Assembly: GCA_012845835.1 (NCBI GenBank)
Contig: JABAKD010000023.1
Coordinates: 1,847,343-1,911,342 of the forward strand
Source of the DNA: Undaria pinnatifida
Lineage: Eukaryota; Sar; Phaeophyceae; Laminariales; Alariaceae
Reading direction: 5' to 3'
DNA: 64,000 bases
Positions 55,685 through 64,000 of the stretch are shown here, one piece after another. The notes under the pieces are model-generated. The model was not told where the DNA came from, ran no database searches, and saw only the letters and a list, made by a program, of their open reading frames with translations. Position numbers and translations under genes: made by a program. Within the stretch, counting starts at the first letter, position 1; each line of letters begins with the position of its first letter.

Positions 55685-55870
55685 CGTAGTACAAGGGCTC
55701 CGCATCGGCGCCGGCATTCGCCGGCCCCCAAGCTTCGGGTAGGGCAGGTGTAGCTGTCCGATTTAGCATGCATTGAACTTTAGAGTAATGCCAAGAGTTA
55801 ATACGAACATGGGATTAAGAAAGTCATGCTTTGACAAAAAAAAAAAACGTAATATTATACAACAAAGAAG
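55685..55870 (+). repeat. R2 repeat fragment (left end)
   Basis: 'GGGCTCCGCATCGGCGCCGG', 'CTTCGGGTAGGGCAGG' and 'AGTAATGCCAAGAGTT' match the left end of R2 at 6150-6320. Confidence 0.7.
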
Positions 55871-56514
55871 GCAAGGATAGGCGAAACAAACTATATTAAA
55901 TGCGCCGTCAAGTAAAAGTTAGCGTCTATCGAACAAAAATACCGAGAAGATTATTATTGAGAACCTACGTCGCCTCCAGGCGAAACAAAAGAGGTCTTGG
56001 CATTAATGAAGAGACTGCGCTGCTGCCCCCGTGGTAATGGAGGTTCAAAATCGACAGGATGCAAAGTCTGTTTGCATCAAACCTCGACATGAGGACATGT
56101 CAGCCGGCGAGGGTTTGGAAGAAGATTGCTTTGTTTGTTACGTGAAGGCCGTCGCATTGATTGGTCTGCGTGGTCGCGGGCGAGGAGGAAAACGTACAAG
56201 TGGAAGGCGATCTCTCGTTGAGGCGGCGTTGCATACGATTATTGCGGGGGTGTCTTTGCTCGTACGGGAGGTTGGTGTAGCGCTTCTTCTCTGTTTTTTC
56301 GCGGGAAGGCGGGATATGTGTGTCCGCTGTTTTACCTTCGTGGTTGCTTTCACGTTGTCGAAATCGGACGCGTCCCCTCAATACATAATATCCGGAGTGT
56401 CTCTACCATGACGACTGCTGATAGTGCCGTGCGTATATCCTAGGGACTGACATATATGTCATTTACTGGTAGTAATAATAATATACCATTGCAACATTTT
56501 TTTTTTTCATCCCA
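55871..56514. other. No confident gene
   Basis: A plus-strand ORF at 56031-56411 has no recognised domain. The AT-rich remainder holds nothing identifiable. Confidence 0.35.
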
Positions 56515-56705
56515 TTTATTTTCCCCGCACCACTCTCGCGCCCCCTCCCAGTAGTAACTCAGATCCGGGGTCACATAGCGGGCCCTCCTCCTCTCTCCCC
56601 ACTTCGGCACGTGCTTTCATTTTTACCGCGAGGAGAATGCAGCATTTTATTTCCTCGTCGACTCGCGTCGAATGGTATCTACCCACGATGCTAGGCGCTC
56701 TCAGC
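56515..56705 (+). repeat. R2 repeat fragment (right end)
   Basis: 'AGATCCGGGGTCACATAGCG', 'TTCGGCACGTGC', 'TTTTACCGCGAG', 'TTTCCTCGTCGA' and 'TACCCACG' match 6738-6875. Together with 55685-55870 it may be one R2 copy with altered middle sequence. Confidence 0.7.
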
Positions 56706-59300
56706 AGTTGATCCCTTTTTTTTTGTTGTTGCTTTTTCGCAAATAAAGCCAAATCTCATCGTGGTGGGTGTCTTACTCAAGGACAACCAAACGTTAGTAG
56801 TATTCAAGCGTAAAACCACTATTATTAACAGACCACCGGGGCCGCCGGCTGACAACTGATTAAAACAAAACAGGATATTTGCATAGAGATTACATTCCCT
56901 CCCCCATATTGTGTGGTATAACGATGGTTGACGCGATATGTATAGAATAAAGCGCCAAATACCTGAATATCAGCGTACGCGGAGTTTAGATATCACGAAT
57001 AACGACGAACGCGACGGCAGAGCACGGCAAGGCAAAACGCTTCGCTCTGCTGAGCTAGCACTGCGCTGCGGTGCGCTGCTCGGCTGAGCCGCAGGGCATC
57101 GCAAGGCACTGCACGGCGCTTCGTTGCTGTAAGCTATAGCGCTGCGATGGGGTGCTGGGCGGTGTCGAGCTGATGAGCCAAGCCCAGATCTCAGCCGATG
57201 AAGCTTCGTCAAGTACAAACAAATGGTGCGAATCAAAGAAAAGCTAAAGCTGGACCGTTCCGCATTTAATGCACAGGCGGCAAATAAGCGGCAAATGGTA
57301 GGAAGTTCAACTTACTTGTCTAGACAAAAAAGAAGCAAAAATCGCGATAAAGTTCAAAATCTTGTTGGCAAAAAATACAAATTTGCAGGAAGCAGATGAA
57401 AGGTCAAAAAACAGGCAATATTTCACTTGTTGTTGTTGTCGTTATCACAATAACTCGCATTGTCAAGTCCGTGGTCACTGGACAGGCTCCAGTCACTCTG
57501 GAGCTGAGGAATACGTTAGGGAAAAAACTCGGACCAAAGGCGGTACACGCATAAAACACAGCTGACGCAATTCATGCCTCCACCAGAAACATATAAAAGT
57601 GAAATTGTTAGTCAGTCCACGATGTGCCAGGTCCATACCGGTGCATACGTCTCATTACTCGCTCCTGGAAAAACTGACTATGCCGCTTGCCACCCAAAAA
57701 AGACTACCACGTTTATATTACACGTGGTATATATCACTGCGCATACGAACAACAGACGCAAGTCAATTAATTGGAAAAAAGAAACAAACATAGAAAAGAA
57801 AGGAAAGTGAATGGGTGCATGGGGCCAAGAAAAAGAAAAGGTATATAAATTTTGGAGGGTTTACTGGCAAGTCTGCCACCAGAACGGGATGCCACGTGTT
57901 TTTTCGACGATCTACAGCAGTACTACGAACGACTTCCGATACACCCACCGAAGCACGGACTACCGACGGATTAGGCGATCGACAGCTCGCCGTGGTTGTC
58001 ACCTGTCTCTGTGTTGGGGGCCCCTATGCGCTGCCTCTTGTTGGCTCTTGTTTGGGTAAAACATGCGGTGTGCTGGATAGTCTCACAGCAGCAGCACACC
58101 AGAATCAGAACGTCCGCTCGTACGACGTATCATTCTTACAGGAAATGGAATATTGTTTCTCCATCAATATGAAAATTAAACGGGTGTTATATATTGGACA
58201 GAGTGATGCGTGTACGACTAAACTTGCCAACGGCACTCGTACTGCACTTTGAGCTAGCTGCTGTGGTTCTGGTTGCAACTAGTTGCTGCAGTATGTGTTT
58301 AAAGTTCACCCTTCGGCTACTGCTGCTGCACCTGATGTTGTGTGTTTGCCAATGTTGTCAGTTGGCGTTCACGCTTGTCGTACGTACTGCTGTTCTCACC
58401 CAGTATGTAAGGGTTTCCTCGTACCTCGACGGCACGACGACGAGTTCAAAACAGAACGGAGATGACATAAAAGGGCGTGGACAATGGCCACATAGAAGGG
58501 AACTCAGCGGGATAGTTCGCTGCGAATCAACCGACCTCGTACATGCCTACAGCAGAGGCTGCCTGGAGTGTAAGCGGCCATGCTAAAGCCAGGGCCAAAG
58601 GTTGAAGAGACGGCTCTACCTGCTTGGTTTTGTCTCGAGATTCTGTTACATGAAAATATCATGATTTGGGAGTTACTTTGTCACGAAACGTCTTTCCGTC
58701 GGTTATTTGTGTCGCGAAGTTGTTGGATATCGTCGGTAACTTGTGTCACGTTTTAGGTGAACGCACACTAAAAAATTGAATTTCCAGTTTGAAAAACGAG
58801 CAGAAACAAAAGCAATAAATAGGCCGGGCAATAAACCATACGAACCAGTAAAAAAGTACAGCAAAAAAACTAACGCTCGAGAGATCTACTACTGGTATAA
58901 CACCAGAATAAAATATCTACTGGAGTATTAGTTTTTTGCGCGGTCGCAATTCGGCTGGTCATTTGCGTCATGTAGGTTGTCTAGGAGATATTTAATTTGT
59001 TCGTGAAGGGTGCCCATCTAATTTTGCTTCCTAATAAAGTTGTATTCCCGTTTTCGTTGCCAGCCGTAGGTACCCTTTCGCAGATAGATGTCGTAGTATG
59101 CACACTCGTCTACGAAAAGCACACCATCGCTCACGCGTTATTCGTTTTTTTCTTTTTGTAGGTTTCCGTAGTTGTTGTACTTATAATACCTTATCAGACT
59201 GTAAGCAGATGTATTTTCTTCATGTGCGGATTCACCCAAAGTTTTTTAAACACATTCTTCATACAGTTAGTAACTCCTCCTCCAGAATGTTTTCGTGTAA
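56706..59300. other. No recognisable gene
   Basis: A GC-rich low-complexity stretch at about 57010-57170 is built from variants of 'GCACTGC', 'GCAAGGC' and 'GCGCTGCG'. Other ORFs are short, and none shows a domain. Confidence 0.4.
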
Positions 59301-59893
59301 GGTCGCGCAAAGGAACGGTTTTGAGCATATCTGTACCTGCAGACCAAGCACGCTCAAAATGATGGACCACTCCAACAGCACCAAACGCAGTAGTATAAAA
59401 AGCCGAGCTATTATAGCGATCTACTACTGGTATATCACCCAAACATATGGACGTATCATGTGTCGTCTTGCAGCCACACATTCAGCCACATGACCAGCAC
59501 GCACACAGTACATGACAACCCAAGAGCACACACGCAACCAACTGCTGCACGTATGAAGCCGACGGCGCGGCACCACGAATAACGAATTACCGCGTGAGGT
59601 CATGCAAAAGAACGATTTTGAGCCAATCTGTATCTGCAGACCAAGAACGCTCAAAATGATGGAACATTCCAACAGCACGAAACGCAATAGTGTAAAAAGC
59701 CGAAAAATTAGAGCGATCCACTACTGGTATAACACGCGTTCTTCTGGACGTATCATGTGTCGTCTTGCAGCCACACATTCAGCCACATGACTTGCACGCA
59801 CACAGTACATGACAGCCCAACAGCACACACGCAACGAACCGCTGCACGTATGAAGCCTACTACGCGGCACCATGAATAACGAATAACCGCGAC
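59301..59893 (+). repeat. Two-copy tandem duplication, 297-bp unit
   Basis: Units 59301-59597 and 59598-59893 align over their whole length. Landmarks are 'CTGCAGACCAAG-ACGCTCAA', 'ACGTATCATGTGTCGTCTTG', 'CAGCCACACATTCAGCCACA' and 'GCGGCACCA-GAATAACGAAT'. There are perhaps 10-15 percent differences. ORFs present in both units change length, so coding is unlikely. Confidence 0.85.
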
Positions 59894-59931
59894 GGCTTGA
59901 TTACCACCTTCTTGCAAAGTTGTATTTGCGG

Positions 59932-60270
59932 AAACATTATCAAGTACCGTTTGTAAATGATGCCAATTTTGTAAATCATCCAGGCGCATCCAAATAAATG
60001 CCTGGTGCACAATCTGTAACCAAACGGCGAAAAGTTGCACATGCCACCGCAAAATTCCGAACATTATCAAGTACCTATTTCTTAGAAACATTATTACGTA
60101 CGGTTTGGAAATGATGCCAATTTCGTAAATCATGCAGGCGCGTGCAATTAAACACACCTGGTGCACAATCTGCGACCAAACAAAAGAAAGTTGCACATGC
60201 CACCGCGAAGTTCAAAACATCATCACGTACCTTCTGGAAATGATGGCAATTTTGTAAATAATTCAGGCGT
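59932..60270 (+). repeat. Tandem repeat, about 130-155 bp unit, two and a half copies
   Basis: 'ACATTATCAAGTACCGTTTG' with 'AAATGATGCCAATTTTGTAA' starts at 59934 and recurs at 60089 and 60217. 'CCTGGTGCACAATCTG' and 'AAAGTTGCACATGCCACCGC' lie in the first two units. Confidence 0.8.
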
Positions 60271-60609
60271 TGCAGCCATTAAGATTCAACAATTTTTCCA
60301 AAATTCCTCCTCGACATGCGGTATTTTTGCAACTTCTCGCTCGTCTCGCTCGGCACCCGTCCGAGTTCACGTCGATATGCGGAACGGACACGGCAGGGCG
60401 AGGGGCGTTGGAGCCGCCCCACCAAAGCGGCGCTCGAACCAAGCTGAAATTCCAGTTCCGCGAACCGCATATTTCGGCCGAGACAAAAAACTCCTGACCA
60501 AATACATGACACCAAGGAATGATTTTATATATATATTTATGTTCTAAACATCATTTTTTCTATTTTTGGTGCACTGCACTACTGCACAAAATCTTCAACA
60601 TTCGTCGAG

Positions 60610-60888
60610 CAAGGCTACGGTGGGGGGCGGTAGCTCCTTTTGGAAGGCTGGGTTTGATCCAATCGTGCGAGTAACTCAGTTTCCCACGGAAGAGATCACC
60701 TTTGGCCTCGCTATTTATCGCGTATCGTAGCTTCCTACGAACTATACCGTTACGGATTTATATGGCGATTTTGAAAACATCACACACTGTCAGACCGCAA
60801 TGATACAGGGGTTACAACCGTAGGTGAATCCAAGCCACTGCAAAAAAAAGGTCCCTCTTGAAGGGCAACTCACGGTACGCTAGCCTAG
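60610..60888. mobile_element. Possible second copy of the 27515 MITE family
   Basis: The left end 'AAGGCTACGGTGGGGGG' resembles the 27515 element. Both share 'CGAGTA-CTC', 'AGATCACCTTTG' and an end near 'GCTAGCCTAGGT'. Pairing of the two ends is weak. I infer a diverged member of the family. Confidence 0.4.
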
Positions 60889-61659
60889 GTCCATCGCTAA
60901 ATCGAAACTACTTTGAGCTTATTCCCTGTAGGGGTGGATGACTTGACAATTCAAATAAGCTTTAAAAAAAGTGTAGGTTGCCGTCGAATGCATACCTGAA
61001 ACATTACGCAAGATAATCTTCAACACCAAGTGAAGGTCTCCTGTTGTTCGCATTGAGATCAGGTGCCAAATAATGTAATACGCCTTTTCGTCGTAAATTC
61101 CAAAAATTACTGCCCAAAGGTATTCAAAGTTCGACCCACACATGTTCAATAAGTCAAACATGGATCACATTGTGATTTTTATCTAATATGCATGTCCATG
61201 ATGAATAAATTTTCAGCAATCCACCGTACGGATATGGAGCACTGTTAATGGTGAGACACGAGCTGCAGCAAAAACAAACGTTTTACCAACAGCACATAAG
61301 ATGATCGGTGAATTTTACCTAATTATCGATCCCTTGCGCGCATTCCTCGAATGGTGTTAGCATCTCTGCGACATTGCTTGGATGTTCATGTCAGCAAATA
61401 ACAACCCAAGCGTCACCGTAGACTAGCCTTCGTGATACAACTCTATCGGACACTCTTCAATATGGCCAATATGTCCCATATAAAATGCGAAGTTGATATC
61501 GGTCACGACATCGTGTGTTGATGTAATCCAACCAGGTAAACATAACGTCACCACAGGCAAGACACCTATTCAGAGCCAATTCTACAGAACTGCATTTTCA
61601 TCGTGAAATCTCCACCAAATATCGCCACCTGTGCAATTTCGCATTATATATATATACGC
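60889..61659. other. No recognisable gene
   Basis: Short ORFs only, with AT-rich composition and a TA run near 61646-61655. Confidence 0.4.
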
Positions 61660-62225
61660 GTACTGTAAACCCCTACATATATGCGACTTAAATATGATGC
61701 GTAATTACCCCTTTTGCCCCCCCCCCCCCCCGTCGACCTCCCCCCCCGGCCCCCCCCCCCCGCCTCCCTCGAACGCTCTGCAGTCTCCTCACTTGTTATA
61801 CGACTGACAGATTAGTATTTATAGCTTCCGCGCACAGATTAAGCTGCCTCGCCCGTCCGCCCCCACCTCCCCACCCTGCGCCCGCTTGATCAAACTCAGG
61901 TCCCCACGTCCTTTAAAAATCCGCCGTCCCCACACCGACTATTCGACTTACAGGATTCACTTGATAAACTTATGCATTTCCCTTCACGGCTGTCATATTT
62001 TGTCCCCCTCAAAAACGGGTTTCATGGTTGGAAGACTGACTAGCATCACCCTGTTGACCCTGATCTCTACACTGAAGTTGCAAGGGGAGTCGCCGACATA
62101 TACCCCAAAAAACGACACACCACCCGTAATACGCGCGATCGGAGAATCACACACAGCTTGCCAAGATGAAGTTCGACAAAATCTTTGACATTACAGCTGG
62201 AGTGTGTACTTCAATTCTTCTAAAA
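61660..62225 (+). repeat. R1 dispersed repeat, copy near the right end
   Basis: Same order and orientation as 2240-2760: 'CCCTACATATATGCGACTTA', a C tract (61717-61765), 'TTTATAGCTTCCGCGCACAG', 'CTATTCGACTTACAGGATTC', 'GGGGAGTCGCCGACATATAC', 'ACGCGCGATCGGAGAATCAC' and an end at 'ACAGCTGGAGTGTGTA'. Confidence 0.8.
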
Positions 62226-62769
62226 AAAATATAAACACTGCGGCACATTCGGCACAATGTAGACACCGTAACCTCTCCGTTTCATTCGTCGCCATCATCG
62301 GTCGTACAGCTTTGTCGCGCAATATGACGGCCAAAAGGCACGATAGCTTCTGAGCTATACACCGATCGTCGGCATGAGACTTTGGTGGCGAGACAAGGTG
62401 CGCTTTGTCAGATTACAACGCGCCATACTGCGCTATTGCTGCAACATCAGCCTTTGACACGTCGGTATCCTATTGGCACCACCAGGCCGCTCCCTCTTCA
62501 AGCGGAATGGGCCTAAACGAAGACAAGATTCAAGCGCCAACAGCTCTCACGCCCAGAGTTAAGCCTCCGTCTCAATATGTCTCATCGCCGTGACCCAATA
62601 AAACCTGAAGCGCATACAACATGAAGTATAGTGGCCCGTTGGCAATTGACGCATCAGAAAAAAAAAAACAGCCCCTACGCACTTCACCAAAAAATTGAAA
62701 ACGATAAAGACAACTCTGAGGATCTAGTTCGACGAATTACAAAACTTCTAAAATACACAGCGAAGATTT
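62226..62769. other. 3' flank of the EsV-1-7 gene
   Basis: Between the R1 copy and the minus-strand EsV-1-7 stop codon. No other gene is apparent. Confidence 0.45.
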
Positions 62770-64000
62770 TCAAATTACACACTCGGCTTTTACATGAAAC
62801 GAGGGCTCCCGTTCGGCAGGGTACGATGAGCTGGAAGATCCGTTCTTGCCACGACTAGCTCCTACAGTGTGTGACAACCCGTCGACGAGGCGGCCATGAT
62901 CGGGGCAGTGCGTGGGCTGCGCCTCGGCAAGTCCCCATGTTGCCACCAATGAGCAACTCGTGGCCTCACACGTTCGATTGAGATCAATCACCAACCCTGT
63001 CGTAAGCTTTTTTTCATGGCGGGAGCAAACAGATGCCGAAAGGTCGGCCACAGGACCCCACCGCGCCAATCCGGTGCAATTTCCATGCGAGCAGCGGTTG
63101 CTGTGGGCATCCATCATGCTGTTCTTGGCATGTTGCTTGCAGTAACCCGTCTTGTTATTGCCGGCAAAATTAACGAGCGGCCGTTTACCGCACGACTCGT
63201 GTGAGCAACGGTTGTTCTCGACCATCACCATAGTGTCCCCTGCATGTCGTTGACAAACCACTCCTCTCTTGCTGCCGGCAAAATTGAATGTCTGTTTGTC
63301 TGTGCACCGGTCGTGTGAACAACGGTTGTTCCGTTCCCGTGCCATGGAACCGTCCGCATGCTGTTTACAGTACACCGCAGTCTTGCTGTCTAGAACATTA
63401 AAACTCGGTACCGTCGTGCAAGTGTCGTGTGAACAGTGCCGGCTGCGTACGTCTACCACGCTACTTTCTGCATGTTCCTTACAGTACACCGAAGTTTTGC
63501 TTCCAAGAGTATGAAAGCTCGCTGCCTTTGTGCCCCTCTCGTGTAAACAACGCTTTGTGCGCACGTCTACCATGCCATCCTCCGCGTGTTCTTCGCAAAA
63601 CACTGCCGTCTTACTGTCAACGACATTGAAACTCGGTCGTTTCGTGCACGAGTCTATAGAACATCTCTTGCGGTTTACGTTTACCATGGAACCGTCAGCA
63701 TGTTGTTTGCAGTACACAGCAGTCGTGCTGCCAACGACATTGAAGCTCGGTATCTTCGTGCACATGTCTTGCGAACAACGCCTTCTGCATACATTTACCA
63801 TGTCATCAGCAGCATGTTGTTTACAATAAATTGCTGTCTTGCTGCCGAGGACACCGTAGGTCGGTTGCGTTGTGCACAAGTCGAATGAACAACGCCTGCT
63901 GCGTACGTTTACCATGCCATCATCTGCATGTTGTTTACAGTAGACGGCGGTCTTGCTGCCAAGAATATTGAAGTTCGGTGCCTTTGTGCAAGTGTCGTGT
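62770..64000 (-). CDS. EsV-1-7 repeat protein (5' end beyond the window)
   Basis: The frame is open from the right edge to a stop at 62770-62772 (more than 400 codons visible). It consists of about ten units of C-x4-C-x16-C-x2-H-x12, for example 'CSFDLCTTQPTYGVLGSK' then 'TAIYCKQHAADDMVNVCRRR'. One unit has lost the second Cys (C-L-H-E-R-G, near 63545). The last units are irregular and lead to a tail with 'THCPDHGRLVDGLSHTVGAS', a Ser run and 'FHVKAECVI'. The Cys/His pattern suggests metal binding, and family members act in brown algal development (IMMEDIATE UPRIGHT), but this protein's function is unknown. The decayed locus at 30706-32413 has the same tail and is a paralogue. The true start and any introns lie outside. 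Confidence 0.88.
   Translation of the reverse strand, partial: HDTCTKAPNFNILGSKTAVYCKQHADDGMVNVRSRRCSFDLCTTQPTYGVLGSKTAIYCKQHAADDMVNVCRRRCSQDMCTKIPSFNVVGSTTAVYCKQHADGSMVNVNRKRCSIDSCTKRPSFNVVDSKTAVFCEEHAEDGMVDVRTKRCLHERGTKAASFHTLGSKTSVYCKEHAESSVVDVRSRHCSHDTCTTVPSFNVLDSKTAVYCKQHADGSMARERNNRCSHDRCTDKQTFNFAGSKRGVVCQRHAGDTMVMVENNRCSHESCGKRPLVNFAGNNKTGYCKQHAKNSMMDAHSNRCSHGNCTGLARWGPVADLSASVCSRHEKKLTTGLVIDLNRTCEATSCSLVATWGLAEAQPTHCPDHGRLVDGLSHTVGASRGKNGSSSSSYPAEREPSFHVKAECVI

Noticed and set aside
56031-56411. 126-codon plus-strand ORF
   Set aside because: Composition and lack of motifs or splice context give no support for a gene.

Overview
This window looks like nuclear DNA of a brown alga (Phaeophyceae). 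The strongest clue is the pair of EsV-1-7 cysteine-rich repeat loci (C-x4-C-x16-C-x2-H-x12), a family known from the phaeovirus EsV-1 and greatly expanded in brown algae. Spliced genes with GT-AG introns, one GC-AG intron, and very repeat-rich DNA fit this. There is no bacterial-style operon structure, and I see no rRNA or bona fide tRNA gene. Most of the sequence is transposons, fossils of transposons, satellites and microsatellites.

Layout. 0-8.4 kb: poly-C-rich dispersed repeat copies (family R1) around a ~0.9 kb ATT/ATC microsatellite; a two-unit minisatellite array split by an 842-bp inverted-repeat transposon with an internal perfect palindrome; a large inverted repeat (family R2). 9.16-24.5 kb: the centrepiece, a Mutator-like element (MULE) bounded by 170-bp inverted repeats that differ at only about six positions. 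Two genes start at the inner edges of these repeats and converge: a multi-exon MULE transposase (FAR1-type zinc finger, DDE core, SWIM zinc finger) on the plus strand, and an F-box-like/ankyrin-like gene on the minus strand. This is the layout of maize MuDR (mudrA/mudrB), with a different second protein. Nested in the transposase intron that splits the FAR1 finger (11213-17918) is a tyrosine-recombinase retrotransposon of DIRS/PAT/Ngaro type: CCCH Gag, in-frame UAG, RT, RNase H, tyrosine recombinase. Two 642-bp internally deleted relatives are joined to it in tandem, and every junction carries TTT.

24.5-37.7 kb: further R1 copies in inverted orientation (one broken by a 268-bp MITE), a decayed EsV-1-7 gene (31.05-32.41 kb) and mostly non-coding sequence. 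37.68-43.57 kb: a decayed Ty1/copia element with ~210-bp LTRs, primer-binding-site-like and polypurine signals, and no recognisable integrase. 43.6-59.2 kb: sparse, with low-confidence ORFs, palindromic GGTACCG-rich and degenerate tandem repeats, and R2 fragments. 59.3-62.2 kb: tandem duplications, a second MITE-like element and another R1 copy. 62.77-64 kb: an intact EsV-1-7 gene running off the right edge on the minus strand, with the same C-terminal tail as the decayed copy at 32 kb.

All assignments were made by reading motifs and aligning by eye; no database search was run.
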